Positions 9,184 through 18,284 of a stretch of 61,417 bases of DNA are shown piece after piece (within the stretch, counting starts at the first letter, position 1; the number at the start of each line of letters is the position of its first letter). The translations under genes were made by a program, and so were the position numbers. Source of the stretch: Alloiococcus otitis ATCC 51267 (GTDB taxonomy: Bacteria; Bacillota; Bacilli; Lactobacillales; Carnobacteriaceae_A). The stretch spans positions 51,333 through 112,749 of the forward strand of contig NZ_JH992961.1 of NCBI RefSeq assembly GCF_000315445.1. Reading direction: 5' to 3'. The notes beneath the pieces were generated by a model. It saw nothing but the letters and a program-made list of their open reading frames with translations. It had not been told where the DNA came from and did not search any database.

Positions 9184-9267
9184 TCTGAGCGTTTTTTAAA
9201 AAACAATTGTTATTATTCACTTACCTCTCTCCAAGCTCTGGCAGCCCCATTTCCCACATAAGAAAAA

Positions 9268-9291
9268 CAGCTAGCGCGGTTAGGCTAGCTG
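9268..9291 (-). terminator. pepF terminator
   Basis: CAGCTAGC/GCTAGCTG stem with an 8-base loop. On the minus strand it is followed by a TTTTT run. Confidence 0.75.
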
Positions 9292-9346
9292 CTTAAAAGT
9301 AATTTTGGTCATTTAGGATACTCAGAAAATACAGTTCAGGACTGGC

Positions 9347-11152
9347 TTACAAGTATGCCTCTGTAAGGTTTAGGAATTCATCAATATCTTGCTTGACTAG
9401 GTCAATGGCTGATTGCCAGAAGTCTGGTTCTTCTAAGTCATAGCCTAAATGTTTTTGAACCAGGTCTTCACTGGTCATGCAGGCTGTATCTTTGAGCAAG
9501 TCAATATAACGGTCTTCAAATTGGTCGCCTGCTTCTTTGGCTTGGGCGTAAATTCCCATACTAAATAAGAAGCCAAAGGTATAAGGGAAGTTGTAAAAGG
9601 CTTGGTCTGTCATGTAAAAGTGGAGCTTGCTGGCCCAGAAGCTAGGGTGGTAGACCGATAAGGCGTCCCCAAAGGCCTGCTTTTGGGCTTCCACCATCAA
9701 TTCATTAGCCCGATCTGGAGAGACTAAGCCAGTCTTCCGTTCAGCATAGAAAGACTTCTCGAAAATAAAACGGGACTGGATGTTCATAAACATAACAGCT
9801 GCCCGGGAAATCTTGCTGTCTAAAAGGGAAATTTTTTCTTCTATAGAATTCGCATTTTGAATGGTAGCATCTGATACCACCATTTCAGCAAAAGTAGAAG
9901 CAGTTTCGGCGACATTCATAGCATATTCCTGGTTCAAGTAGGCTTGGTCCCGTAAAACATAGGAGTGGAAGGCATGTCCGAGCTCGTGGGCAAGGGTGGA
10001 GACATTGTCGGGACTGCCAGAGAAGGTCATAAAGATTCTAGACTCTTTGGACTCTGGAAGGTCCGAACAGTAACCACCTGGCCGTTTACTAGCCCGGTCT
10101 TCAGCTTCGATCCAAGCACCGTCGAAGGCTTTTTGGGCCAGGTCTTTCATTTGCGGGCTGACCTGGGCAAAGTCGTCCATAATAAATTCTGCTGCTTGGT
10201 CAAAGCTATAAGTTGCGGGTTTAAATTCTCCAACAGTTAAGGGGGCTTCTAAATCAGCCCAGCCTAACTGGTCTAGACCTTGCAGTTGGGCCTTGCGTTC
10301 CATGTATTTGATCACATGGTCTTTATTTTGATTGATGGTCTTCCACATGGTATCCAGGCTTTTTTGATTCAAGCGGTTATTTTCTAAGGCAGGTTTGAGG
10401 AAGTCCTCTTCCCCGTGCAAGGCTTGGTTAGCCAGGTTAAAGCCCACGATATGGTTGAGGGTGGTTGCAAAGAGGCTTGCCTTGTCTTGCCAAGCTTGCT
10501 CCCAGGCCTTTAAGATTTCTGACCTTTTGCTAGGGTCTTCCTGGCTGGTTAACTTGTTTTGGGCTTGGGCGGCTGAGTAATAATTGACCTTCCCCTCTTC
10601 TTCGATAGGTACTTTGACCTGGGCTACTAGGTCATTGTACATGGACTCCCATCCTTGGTAGCCATCTGGACTTAGTTGGCTAATAATTTTTTCCTGGTCA
10701 GGACTGAGTAACTTATTAGCATCACGGCGGATTTCATTTAAACGAAAGGCAAGGTCTTTGAAAGGGTCTTCTTCTAGCAAGTTTTGCCAATCGTCTTCAT
10801 TAATTTCTTGTATTTTTTTGCTTAAAAGGGTGAGGGTTTGACTAAAGTCATGTTCCAGCAGGCTAACCTGGTTTAGATTGTTTAGGGATACGGTGTCATT
10901 CACATCAGCTGACAAGTGAGCGTTGGCAAAGGTCCCTGACTGGTTCAGTCCCTTGGCAATCTTGGCCCGGTCTGCTAAAATATCAATAAATTGGTCCTGG
11001 TCGACCTGGTCATGGTCTGTTTGCCAAGCTTCAATTTTTTCCTTAAAGCTAGTGATCTGGTCTTTCACCAAGTCTAATTTTTCATGGAGGGCAGGGGAGT
11101 TTGGCCCGCCTTCAAATACCGATTCTAAGTTCCAAGTGTCTTGATAAACCAT
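9347..11152 (-). CDS. pepF: Oligoendopeptidase F (M3B)
   Basis: A 601-residue cytosolic zinc peptidase of the usual family length. It degrades peptides of roughly 7-17 residues after uptake or signal peptide release. The zinc motif HELGH is in TLAHELGHAFHS (about 388-392). The surrounding M3 family block (FSGSPDNVSTLAHELG) and the downstream Glu in NVAETASTFAE are present. A strong GAGGAGG ribosome site precedes the ATG. The gene is single, with a terminator at 9268-9291. Confidence 0.95.
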   Translation of the reverse strand: MVYQDTWNLESVFEGGPNSPALHEKLDLVKDQITSFKEKIEAWQTDHDQVDQDQFIDILADRAKIAKGLNQSGTFANAHLSADVNDTVSLNNLNQVSLLEHDFSQTLTLLSKKIQEINEDDWQNLLEEDPFKDLAFRLNEIRRDANKLLSPDQEKIISQLSPDGYQGWESMYNDLVAQVKVPIEEEGKVNYYSAAQAQNKLTSQEDPSKRSEILKAWEQAWQDKASLFATTLNHIVGFNLANQALHGEEDFLKPALENNRLNQKSLDTMWKTINQNKDHVIKYMERKAQLQGLDQLGWADLEAPLTVGEFKPATYSFDQAAEFIMDDFAQVSPQMKDLAQKAFDGAWIEAEDRASKRPGGYCSDLPESKESRIFMTFSGSPDNVSTLAHELGHAFHSYVLRDQAYLNQEYAMNVAETASTFAEMVVSDATIQNANSIEEKISLLDSKISRAAVMFMNIQSRFIFEKSFYAERKTGLVSPDRANELMVEAQKQAFGDALSVYHPSFWASKLHFYMTDQAFYNFPYTFGFLFSMGIYAQAKEAGDQFEDRYIDLLKDTACMTSEDLVQKHLGYDLEEPDFWQSAIDLVKQDIDEFLNLTEAYL

Positions 11153-11306
11153 ACTAATCCTCCTCGTAATACTGTATCCCTAGTTTACACTATCTGGGCC
11201 GGCTTGACTATTTTGACCTCTGTTTAGAGTAGGCGATTTTCCCACCAAAGCAGTGAGAGAATTCCCTAAAGTAACCAGAAAACTTTATTCTAAGGTCATA
11301 ATTTGG

Positions 11307-11312
11307 TATAAT
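11307..11312 (+). promoter_or_regulatory. -10 element of the yebC promoter
   Basis: TATAAT preceded by TTTGG; the -35 candidate TTTATT lies 17 bases upstream. Only the -10 is convincing. Confidence 0.4.
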
Positions 11313-11359
11313 CTTGTAGTCAGTACCATATCGAGATTATAAAATAGGAAGTGATTTTT

Positions 11360-12079
11360 GTGGCAGGACACTCGAAGTGGAATAATATCAAGCAGCGTAA
11401 AGGTGCTCAAGATAAGAAAAGAAGTAAGCAATTCCAGAAATACTCTAAAGAGATCTACAAGGCAGCAAAAGATGGTGGCCCTGATCCCGAAATGAACGCT
11501 TCACTGCGGATGGCTATTGACAAGGCCAAGTCAGGTAATATGCCTAACGACAACATTGACCGGGCCATTAAGCGGGCAACCGACCCCAATGAAGGGGCTA
11601 ACTATGATGAAGTATCTTATGAAGGCTATGGTCCTAATGGGGTAGGTATTTATGTTGAAACCCTAACCGATAACACCAACCGGACAGCAACCAATGTCCG
11701 AGTTGCCTTTGACCGCAATGGGGGCAACCTAGGTGAGAAGGGGTCTGTTTCTTACATGTTCGAGCGGAAAGGCTATATTGTCGTGGAACGCGATGGCTTG
11801 GATCTTGACGAAGATGACATGCTCCTTGCCGTAATCGAAGCTGGTGGGGAAGACATGGAAGCATCAGATGATGTCTTTGAAATTTATACCCAGGCCAGTG
11901 ACTTCACTGATGTCGTTGACGAACTGGAAAAAGACTTCACCTTGGCCCACAAGGAATTGACCATGGTGCCAAACATTAAGGTCAGCCTATCTGAAGAAGA
12001 TGAAAACAAGTTAAACAACCTAGTGGATGCCTTAGAAGATGACGACGATGTCAATGAAGTCTACACCAATGCGGAATAA
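11360..12079 (+). CDS. yebC: YebC/PmpR family protein
   Basis: A 239-residue member of the YebC/TACO1 family. The start is taken as GTG 11360, giving MAGHSKWNNIKQRKGAQD, the invariant N-terminus of the family; AGGAAG lies 8 bases upstream. An in-frame GTG at 11351 is too close to the ribosome site. The family was long annotated as a transcriptional regulator, and more recent work implicates it in translation of proline-rich stretches. The C-terminal region is acidic (EDDDDVNE). It is monocistronic, with a terminator directly after. Confidence 0.93.
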   Translation: MAGHSKWNNIKQRKGAQDKKRSKQFQKYSKEIYKAAKDGGPDPEMNASLRMAIDKAKSGNMPNDNIDRAIKRATDPNEGANYDEVSYEGYGPNGVGIYVETLTDNTNRTATNVRVAFDRNGGNLGEKGSVSYMFERKGYIVVERDGLDLDEDDMLLAVIEAGGEDMEASDDVFEIYTQASDFTDVVDELEKDFTLAHKELTMVPNIKVSLSEEDENKLNNLVDALEDDDDVNEVYTNAE

Positions 12080-12089
12080 TGATAGTAAG

Positions 12090-12120
12090 CAACCCAGTTA
12101 GGAAATTCCTAGCTGGGTTG
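12090..12120 (+). terminator. yebC terminator
   Basis: A 14-bp stem, CAACCCAGTTAGGA with TCCTAGCTGGGTTG (one G-U pair), with a 3-base loop. Confidence 0.75.
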
Positions 12121-12170
12121 TTCATAGATACATGACAAACTAGTGCTTGGATGGAGATTTTAACCACAAT

Positions 12171-12208
12171 AAAAGGATGTCAGGACTTCAAATCCTGGCA
12201 CCTTTTTT
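12171..12208. terminator. Bidirectional terminator between yebC and the MetE-like gene
   Basis: The AAAAGG-TGTCAGGA arm pairs with TCCTGGCACCTTTT with one bulge. It has T runs on both strands, suiting convergent genes. Confidence 0.7.
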
Positions 12209-12261
12209 GACTCTCAAACTTTACTAGACAACTTGGACTAGTTACAGCCCCTTATCTTCTT

Positions 12262-13377
12262 TTAAGCCCAGACCTCATCTGCAATGTCTTTGACCAAGCG
12301 AAGTTTATTCCATTGGTCTTCTAAGCTTAACTTGTTGCCATGCTCGGTTGAAGCAAAACCGCACTGAGGGGACAAGCTGAGCCGGTCTAGGGGAATATAT
12401 TCAGCAGCTTGGTGGATCCGGTCAATGATTTGGTCTTTATCTTCCAGTTCAGGACGTTTGGAAGTGATCAGCCCCAAGACAACCTCTTTGTCCCCGCTAA
12501 TTTTTTGCAAGGGCTCAAAGCCTCCAGACCGGTCGTCATCAAACTCGAGGAAGTAACTGTTGACATTTTCTTCCTTAAAGAGGAACTCAGCTACCCGGTC
12601 GTAGGGGCCACTGGCTGAGTAGGTAGACTGGAAGTTTCCGCGGCAGACATGGGTATTGATGACCAAGTCTTCTGGTCGGTCAGCGATCACCCGGTTGTTG
12701 GTATCCACAAAAACTTGTTTTAACTCTTCAATGCCAGCCTGGTCAGTTCCGAAGTGTTCAGGTGCTTTGTCATCAACCAGCCGGCCCCAAGAGACATCAT
12801 CGAATTGTAAGTAACGGAGGCCAGAATCATAGGCCTTTTGGATAAATTGCCGGTAAAGGGAAACGATATCGTCTGCTAATTCATCCCGGCTATTGTAAAA
12901 TTTAGCCGTATTCTCCCTTTCTTCAGGGCTGATAAATTGTTTGAGAAATTGTGCCGGTGCTGGGACAGTCAGTTTTGCGGTATGGTTTTCATCTTCAAAT
13001 TGTTGGACAAAGGCTAAGTGGTCCAAGAAGGGGTGGTTTTCATTGAAGGAGAGCCTGTCGACTAGGAAGGTGTCATCCAGTTCGGCTACGATACCTGAAA
13101 ACTGTATCCCAGTATTAGTCGGCTTGTGGTCAACCCCATGGAAGCCCCACATAAAGTCTAGGTGCCAGGTGTCTCTTCTAAATTCCCCATCCGTAATGAA
13201 TTCATAGCCTAATTCTTTAAGCTTGTTAATTAATTTTTCAATTTCCTGGTCCTCAACCTGCTTCAGGGCTGGTCGGTCTATCTTCCCTTCTTTATAGTCT
13301 TGCCGGGCCTTTACTAATTGTTCGGGTCTTAAAAAACTTCCAACAAAATCGTGTTTTCCGGTAAACTTGTGACTCAT
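12262..13377 (-). CDS. MetE C-terminal-domain-like methionine synthase family protein (YxjG/YxjH type)
   Basis: A 371-residue protein corresponding to the catalytic half of cobalamin-independent methionine synthase. Zinc-site motifs are visible: HVCRGN (about 243-248) and the cysteine of SPQCGF (about 338). GSFLRP near the N-terminus and the substrate motif LQFDDVSWG are also present. The full MetE folate-binding N-terminal half is absent, as in the short YxjG/YxjH group, which is thought to methylate homocysteine from an alternative donor. The start is ATG 13377, behind GGGGGAATTAAC; a longer in-frame reading upstream lacks a ribosome site. A T-box leader begins about 560 bases upstream, which implies control by amino acid (probably methionine) starvation. 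Confidence 0.87.
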   Translation of the reverse strand: MSHKFTGKHDFVGSFLRPEQLVKARQDYKEGKIDRPALKQVEDQEIEKLINKLKELGYEFITDGEFRRDTWHLDFMWGFHGVDHKPTNTGIQFSGIVAELDDTFLVDRLSFNENHPFLDHLAFVQQFEDENHTAKLTVPAPAQFLKQFISPEERENTAKFYNSRDELADDIVSLYRQFIQKAYDSGLRYLQFDDVSWGRLVDDKAPEHFGTDQAGIEELKQVFVDTNNRVIADRPEDLVINTHVCRGNFQSTYSASGPYDRVAEFLFKEENVNSYFLEFDDDRSGGFEPLQKISGDKEVVLGLITSKRPELEDKDQIIDRIHQAAEYIPLDRLSLSPQCGFASTEHGNKLSLEDQWNKLRLVKDIADEVWA

Positions 13378-13683
13378 GTTAATTCCCCCTATGAATGAAT
13401 TCTTACAAAAAAGCAACACATTAACAAAATTGGTCCGGTCTCAAGTAGGACTCCCGATACTTCAAGCCTTTGGCAAGCTTGTTCAAAACTAGTCACCCCA
13501 TCAGACTTTTTTGCCTGAAAGCATTAGATCCAATCACCAGGACAAGGAAAAACGGGACCAGTAGCTATTGATTTTTAGGACCTGAAATAGACCACCCCTT
13601 GGCAATCCTTTCGCTCAGTAAGAATGATTGCCTGGTCTAATGACCCAGGACCTATCCTAACCTCCTTTATTTTAGGTCAAACA

Positions 13684-13930
13684 AAAAGATCCCGCCCTAT
13701 CAAAGGACGAGATCTCTCGCGTTACCACCTATATTTTTATCAATCTCACGATTAATAACTCTGTGAGTACCATCATACTCGCTCTCTATAACGGGAGAAC
13801 CCGAACCCATCTCAATCTCGATGCGGTCAACTCGAAGACCATTTTCAATAGGCTTTTCCTTAACTGCTTCCACCAGCTACAGTCTCTCTGTGAAGGCTCC
13901 ACCTATTTACTTTTCTTGTCAATGCTTTTT
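13684..13930 (-). promoter_or_regulatory. T-box leader (tRNA-sensing riboswitch) of the MetE-like gene
   Basis: On the minus strand an AGAGAG motif in a stem-I-like region is followed by a CGGG-TTCT-CCCGTTATAG hairpin, then the T-box core AGGTGGTAACGCG (13730-13718). A terminator helix comes next (GATCTCGTCC against GGGCGGGATC) with TTTTTG. These are the hallmarks of T-box leaders, which stop transcription unless an uncharged tRNA pairs with the specifier and T-box. The specifier was not assigned with certainty. ATG in GAGATGGG, upstream of the CCCGTTATAG hairpin, is the best candidate and would fit a methionine-responsive gene. Confidence 0.85.
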
Positions 13931-13941
13931 AATATAACTAT

Positions 13942-13969
13942 AGTATATCTAATTTTATTTATTTGTCAA
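13942..13969 (-). promoter_or_regulatory. Promoter of the T-box leader
   Basis: On the minus strand, TTGACA (13969-13964) and TATACT (13947-13942) are 16 bases apart, just upstream of the leader. This is close to the vegetative consensus. Confidence 0.85.
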
Positions 13970-14109
13970 GAATTATTCATGATAAAAATTTATGTTTTAA
14001 AAAGTCTAGCTTATTGTAAGTAAAGCTTCTTGATATTAAATTGGTTAGAATAATGGCTATTAAAATTGCAATAAGATATCAAAAAGATTCATTTTATTTT
14101 TATGATTCA

Positions 14110-14160
14110 CAAAAATAATTCTGAGTCTTTTTTGCGTATTATTAACCAGGAGCAAAATAG
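14110..14160 (+). promoter_or_regulatory. Competence (ComX/SigH-type) promoter of comGA-comGB
   Basis: TTTTTTGCGTAT (14128-14139) sits 41 bases before comGA. It is laid out like the streptococcal cin-box (T run followed by a CG-centred -10) but with GCGTAT. A CAAAAAT block 18 bases upstream of the T run and CCAGGAGCAAA downstream are shared with the comGC promoter (35860-35910). The third copy is at 60105. Confidence 0.75.
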
Positions 14161-14180
14161 ATGTGGAAAGAAGGAAGCAT

Positions 14181-15245
14181 ATGGAAGTTGAAGCCTACGC
14201 CAAAAAGATCTTATCCTTGGCCCACCATTACCGGACCAGTGATATCCACCTGATGCCGGAAGCTGGTCGCTATCAAATCTACTACCGCTTAAGTGGCCAG
14301 ATGGTCCAGCAGTTTAGCTTGTCGGTAAAGGAAGGGGAGAGTCTGATCTCTTACCTGAAATTTCTGGCTAATATGGATGTGGGGGAGAGGAGAAGGCCCC
14401 AAAGTGGTTCTTGCAGTCTTAAATTGCCGGACGTAACAGACCTCCGCCTGTCAACGATGACTAATTACCGCGGCCAGGAGTCCTTGGTTATCCGCCTCTT
14501 ATCCAGTCAGGAGGAAGGTCATAGTCGGGCAGATTGCTTCTTTGACCATGAAAGGCAGGTCTTAGAGGACCTGGTTAAGCATAAGAGTGGCCTCATCCTC
14601 TTTGCAGGACCTGTTGACTCTGGCAAGACGACGACCATGTACAGGTTGGTAAAGAAGCGGTCGGCTAGCCGCAAGCAACAAGTAATCTCCATTGAGGACC
14701 CAGTGGAAATTGAAGAGGCAGATTTTTTACAAGTCCAGGTCAACGAAGCTGGAGGAGTTACTTATGAAGCCTTAATCAAGTCCAGCCTCCGCCACCACCC
14801 CGATGTCCTTTTGGTAGGGGAAATAAGAGATGAAGAAACTGCCCGAATGGTTATCCGGGGGGCCTTGACTGGGCATTTAATTATTGCCTCAGTCCATGCC
14901 AAGGATGCAGCTGGGGTGGTTGACCGGCTGCAAGAGTTGGGGATCAGCCCGGAAGTCTTGGGTCAAACCTTGATTGGCCTGGCCTTTCAAAAGTTGTTAC
15001 CCAAGTATTGCCCCTTTTGCCAAGGGGACTGCCAGACTGCCTGCAACCATATCCCAGCTGACCAAAAACGGGCCGTCCTCTATGATGTTCGCTATGGCAA
15101 GTCCCTTCAAAACTTGCTGGCAAAAAGACAAGGTAATCACGTTAGTCAAGCAGACCAGCCCCGGTCCTTTAACCATTTGCTAAAGAAGGTGTATGTCTAT
15201 GGTTTTATTTCGCAAGAAACCTATCAAAGCTACAAAATCCCTTAA
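14181..15245 (+). CDS. comGA: Competence pilus assembly ATPase ComGA
   Basis: A 354-residue cytoplasmic PilB/GspE-type ATPase that powers polymerisation of the competence pseudopilus for DNA uptake. The Walker A motif is GPVDSGKTTT (about 143-152). The Asp box is ISIEDPVE, and the Walker B block is PDVLLVGEIRDEET (about 204). A His box (TGHLIIASVHA) follows. Near the C-terminus a four-Cys cluster (CPFCQGDCQTAC, about 276) resembles the zinc motif of the family. ATG 14181 is chosen because AGAAGGAAG precedes it; GTG 14163 is the alternative. The gene overlaps comGB by 53 bases. A competence-type promoter lies directly upstream. Confidence 0.95.
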   Translation: MEVEAYAKKILSLAHHYRTSDIHLMPEAGRYQIYYRLSGQMVQQFSLSVKEGESLISYLKFLANMDVGERRRPQSGSCSLKLPDVTDLRLSTMTNYRGQESLVIRLLSSQEEGHSRADCFFDHERQVLEDLVKHKSGLILFAGPVDSGKTTTMYRLVKKRSASRKQQVISIEDPVEIEEADFLQVQVNEAGGVTYEALIKSSLRHHPDVLLVGEIRDEETARMVIRGALTGHLIIASVHAKDAAGVVDRLQELGISPEVLGQTLIGLAFQKLLPKYCPFCQGDCQTACNHIPADQKRAVLYDVRYGKSLQNLLAKRQGNHVSQADQPRSFNHLLKKVYVYGFISQETYQSYKIP

Positions 15246-16260
15246 GTCACTGCACAACCAGGCCATCTTCCTGAAGCGGCTCGGCCAGCTTCTACTAGAA
15301 GGTTTATCCATGCAAGAGGCCCTTCGTTTCCTAAGTACAACCGGTAACCAAGAAATCAAGCAATGGGTTAACCATGTTCAAGCAGGTTTTAGCCAAGGCA
15401 GGACCCTAGATGAGATGCTAGGGGAGTTAAACTTTTCGGACCAGGTCGCTTCGCAAATCTATTTTTCCCTGGTTCATGGCCAGTTTGCCCAGACTATTAG
15501 CGATTGTGGCCAGCAGATGATGGACCGGATGGAACGGAAGAAAAAGCTCCAGCAGATCTTAACCTATCCCGTCATGCTTATTATCTTTATCATCGGCATG
15601 CTCTTTGCTATGCGGTATATCTTACTGCCCCACCTGACTCAATTGACCACTTCTGAAACCAACCATATGAACTTGGGGACTCGACTAGTTTTTCTCTTTA
15701 TTCGCGAATCCCCTATCCTCTTAATCCTAGCCACATGTCTGTTTAGCTTGGCCTTGCTCGTCTTTCAGTACTACCTGTCCAAAAAAACTGCCCTAGCCAG
15801 GGCCTCTATTCTCTGTCAACTCCCTTTGGCCAGGTTGGTCTTGCCTCTTTACTACACCCAGTTTTTGGCCATGGAGTGGGGCCACCTTCTTAAGCATGGC
15901 AGTAATCTGCTTGAGATTACCCAAATCATGACTAGCGACAAGAACACCAATCTGGTGAAAGAACTTGGCCAAGCCATTGCCCAAGGGATGCAGGCTGGCC
16001 AGTCTTTTAAGACTTCTATTAGTGACTATAGCTTTTTAAAGTATGAATTAAGAGATATTATCGACTACGGGGAAGAGTCCAGTGACCTTGGCAAGGAATT
16101 ATTGCTCTATTCCAGGCAGTGCCAGGAAGAATTATCGCTAAAAATCGAAAAAATTATGACCCTGGTCCAGCCCATAGTTTTTATCGGTATCGGCATCCTG
16201 ATTGTCTCCATCTATGCCGCCTTGCTCCTACCTACTTTTTCCTTGCTGAATGGCTTGTAA
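15193..16260 (+). CDS. comGB: Competence pilus inner-membrane platform protein ComGB
   Basis: A 355-residue type II secretion/type IV pilus platform protein with two GspF domains. It anchors the ATPase ComGA to the growing pseudopilus. Three hydrophobic segments are clear: about 120-140 (LMIIF-type stretch), about 175-198, and a C-terminal helix about 325-350. The start ATG 15193 follows AAGAAGGTGT inside the end of comGA, so translation is probably coupled. Unlike the usual operon, comGC does not follow; a terminator lies 26 bases downstream and the pilin genes are near 36 kb. Confidence 0.92.
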   Translation: MSMVLFRKKPIKATKSLKSLHNQAIFLKRLGQLLLEGLSMQEALRFLSTTGNQEIKQWVNHVQAGFSQGRTLDEMLGELNFSDQVASQIYFSLVHGQFAQTISDCGQQMMDRMERKKKLQQILTYPVMLIIFIIGMLFAMRYILLPHLTQLTTSETNHMNLGTRLVFLFIRESPILLILATCLFSLALLVFQYYLSKKTALARASILCQLPLARLVLPLYYTQFLAMEWGHLLKHGSNLLEITQIMTSDKNTNLVKELGQAIAQGMQAGQSFKTSISDYSFLKYELRDIIDYGEESSDLGKELLLYSRQCQEELSLKIEKIMTLVQPIVFIGIGILIVSIYAALLLPTFSLLNGL

Positions 16261-16285
16261 AAGCAAGCTTTAGGCAAGGGAGGCC

Positions 16286-16332
16286 AAGCCCATCCAGACA
16301 TGCTTCGGTCAAGCTAGGCTGGATGGGTTTTT
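16286..16332 (+). terminator. Terminator after comGB
   Basis: CCCATCCAG/CTGGATGGG stem with a 21-base structured loop and a TTTTT tail. It closes the comGA-comGB unit. Confidence 0.7.
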
Positions 16333-16510
16333 GCTTGCTTAATGTTTAGTAATAGCAAATATCAGCAGTATCAAGCTTTGTTTATTTAAGCAATTTGTGA
16401 AAACCTAAATGGCGAGGAAGGAGAGTTTCTTGCCCATCCTGGCTTTTTGTTGTAAGCTAGCCTAGCGTAATTGAAATAATTGAAGGACAGGAGTAGGTGA
16501 GAGGTGTCTT

Positions 16511-17878
16511 ATGGATAATCGATTTTGGCAAGAGGAAGATGAAGCGGTTGAATTGGCCTTAAATTGGGCTAAAAAAAGAACGGTATCTGGTTCAGACCCC
16601 AAGACTACAGCCCATTCAGCCGAATATCTCAGAGAACAAGTGGGCCAGACCATTACCGAAGAGGGTCTGGGCCCCAAAGAAGCCTTAGCTATCTATGAGG
16701 TTCTCAGTGAATCCAACCGGTCTTCTGATGACCCCATGAACTTTGCCTACATCCCTAGTGCACCAACTAGGGCGGCAGTTGCCTTTGATGAGGTAGTGTC
16801 AGCAGCGAATGTTTTTGGTGGCATTTGGGAGTGTGGAGCTGGCAGTATTTATGCTGAGAACCAAGTTGTAGAATGGATCAAGGGCTACTTAGGCTGGCCG
16901 GACCAAGCGATTGGGACCTTCGTTTCAGGAGGAACTTATGGCAACCTGTCTGCCTTGGCATGTGCTAGGGACAAGGCCAAAAATGCTTGGCAGCAAGCCG
17001 GTACTTACCCGGACGGTCGGCCCCAGGATGGCTATAAGCTGATTATTTCAGAAGAAACTCACTCTTCACTTGAAATCATTGCCAAGGTTTTGGATGTCGA
17101 CCTTTTAATAGCGGAGGTAGACGAAAAGGGCCGGATGAGTGGCCAGGCTGTTGAGGAATTGATCAAAGACCATGAAGGTGTCTTTGCGGTTGTGGCTTCA
17201 ACTGGGACCACCAATACCGGGTCCATCGACCACTTGGAGTCCATCGCTAAGGTCTGTTCAAACCACCAGGTATGGCTACATGTAGACGGGGCCTATGGGG
17301 GAGCAGGTCTATTAGCCCCAAGTGTAAGACGGCTTTATAAGGGGATTGAAGCTGCCGATTCCTTTATAGTCGATCCTCACAAGTGGTTATTTGCTCCTTA
17401 TGACGCTTGCCTACTCGTCTACCGGAGCCCTGAAAGTGTCTACCAAACCTTCTCCCAACATGCTGCCTACCTGGATGGGGTGGACCACAGTCAAAGCAAT
17501 CCTTCTGATATGGCAGTCCACCTTTCCCGAAGAACCAGAGGCCTTCCCTTGTGGTATTCCCTAGCGACTTACGGAAGCAAAAAATATAGCCAGGCCATTG
17601 AAACCTGCCTGAACTATGCGAGACAATGTGCCCAGGCCATCAAAGCCAGCGACCACCTGGAATTAGTTATGGAACCAACCCTGTCCATTGTTGTCTTTAA
17701 ACGAAAAGGTTGGGACCAAGAAGACTATGATAAATGGTCTCATGACCTAGCCTTAGCCGGCAAACTCCTTTGTCTGCCTTCTTCTATCAAGGGTCAAACC
17801 GTTCTCCGTCTAGCCTTCTTGAACCCCAACACCGAAATTGACCAAGCCATTCAAATGGTCCTTGAGACGACAAAATAG
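16511..17878 (+). CDS. Pyridoxal phosphate-dependent group II amino acid decarboxylase
   Basis: A 455-residue fold-type I PLP enzyme of the glutamate/aromatic amino acid decarboxylase family. The cofactor lysine is in DPHKWLF (about 290), the ring-stacking His in EETHSSL (about 183) and the Asp of HVDGAYGG (about 258) binds the pyridine nitrogen. The phosphate-binding block SGGTYGNLSAL is present. Substrate cannot be read from the sequence: tyrosine, glutamate, aspartate and other acids are all used within the family, and no amino acid antiporter gene lies beside it. It appears monocistronic, with its own terminator, and its composition resembles the comG genes rather than the AT-rich accessory DNA downstream. 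Confidence 0.85.
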   Translation: MDNRFWQEEDEAVELALNWAKKRTVSGSDPKTTAHSAEYLREQVGQTITEEGLGPKEALAIYEVLSESNRSSDDPMNFAYIPSAPTRAAVAFDEVVSAANVFGGIWECGAGSIYAENQVVEWIKGYLGWPDQAIGTFVSGGTYGNLSALACARDKAKNAWQQAGTYPDGRPQDGYKLIISEETHSSLEIIAKVLDVDLLIAEVDEKGRMSGQAVEELIKDHEGVFAVVASTGTTNTGSIDHLESIAKVCSNHQVWLHVDGAYGGAGLLAPSVRRLYKGIEAADSFIVDPHKWLFAPYDACLLVYRSPESVYQTFSQHAAYLDGVDHSQSNPSDMAVHLSRRTRGLPLWYSLATYGSKKYSQAIETCLNYARQCAQAIKASDHLELVMEPTLSIVVFKRKGWDQEDYDKWSHDLALAGKLLCLPSSIKGQTVLRLAFLNPNTEIDQAIQMVLETTK

Positions 17879-17903
17879 GATAAAACTGAAGATAGTAAAA
17901 TTG

Positions 17904-17937
17904 AAGCCATGGAGTTGAAATCTTCTCCATGGCTTTT
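17904..17937 (+). terminator. Decarboxylase gene terminator
   Basis: AGCCATGGAG/CTCCATGGCT stem with a 10-base loop and T-rich tail. Confidence 0.8.
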
Positions 17938-17987
17938 CTATAGGGACAATAGACTTAAGGTTAAGTAATCTCCATTTAAAGCAAAGT

Positions 17988-18065
17988 AGTGACAGTCGGC
18001 AGTAATATTACATGATACGGTTCAGGAAATTATAATCGTTATTTATCAAACTTAAACTTGGGAAC
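17988..18065. repeat. Imperfect direct repeat, left copy
   Basis: About 78 bp beginning AGTGACAGTCGG, with TTCAGGAAATTATAATC and ending AACTTAAACTTG. It aligns along its length with 21826-21903, at roughly 65-70% identity by eye. The two copies bracket the frameshifted ABC exporter and the IS remnants. The rest of 17938-18284 is AT-rich with no other gene-like structure. Confidence 0.6.
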
Positions 18066-18284
18066 TTACAAAATATGGTTCTATAATATTTAACGTAAGT
18101 GAAATAGTTACATTAACAACTTTCTCTATTAGTAAAAAAATATTTTTTATAATTCTATGTAAAAAAAGTAAGATAACTATTGCTAATAAATATTAAATAT
18201 ATTATAATAAAATCATTCAAATATTTTAATAATTTTATTATAATTAATTATTTATTTTTTTATAATGAATAGAAAGGAAATAAT

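Noticed and set aside
13763-14023. Plus-strand 86-codon frame
   Set aside because: It lies antisense to the T-box leader and its promoter and has no ribosome site or protein-like pattern.
14163-14180. GTG 14163 as the comGA start
   Set aside because: AGGAG upstream is part of the sequence conserved at comGC where no gene starts; ATG 14181 has a better-placed ribosome site. It remains possible.
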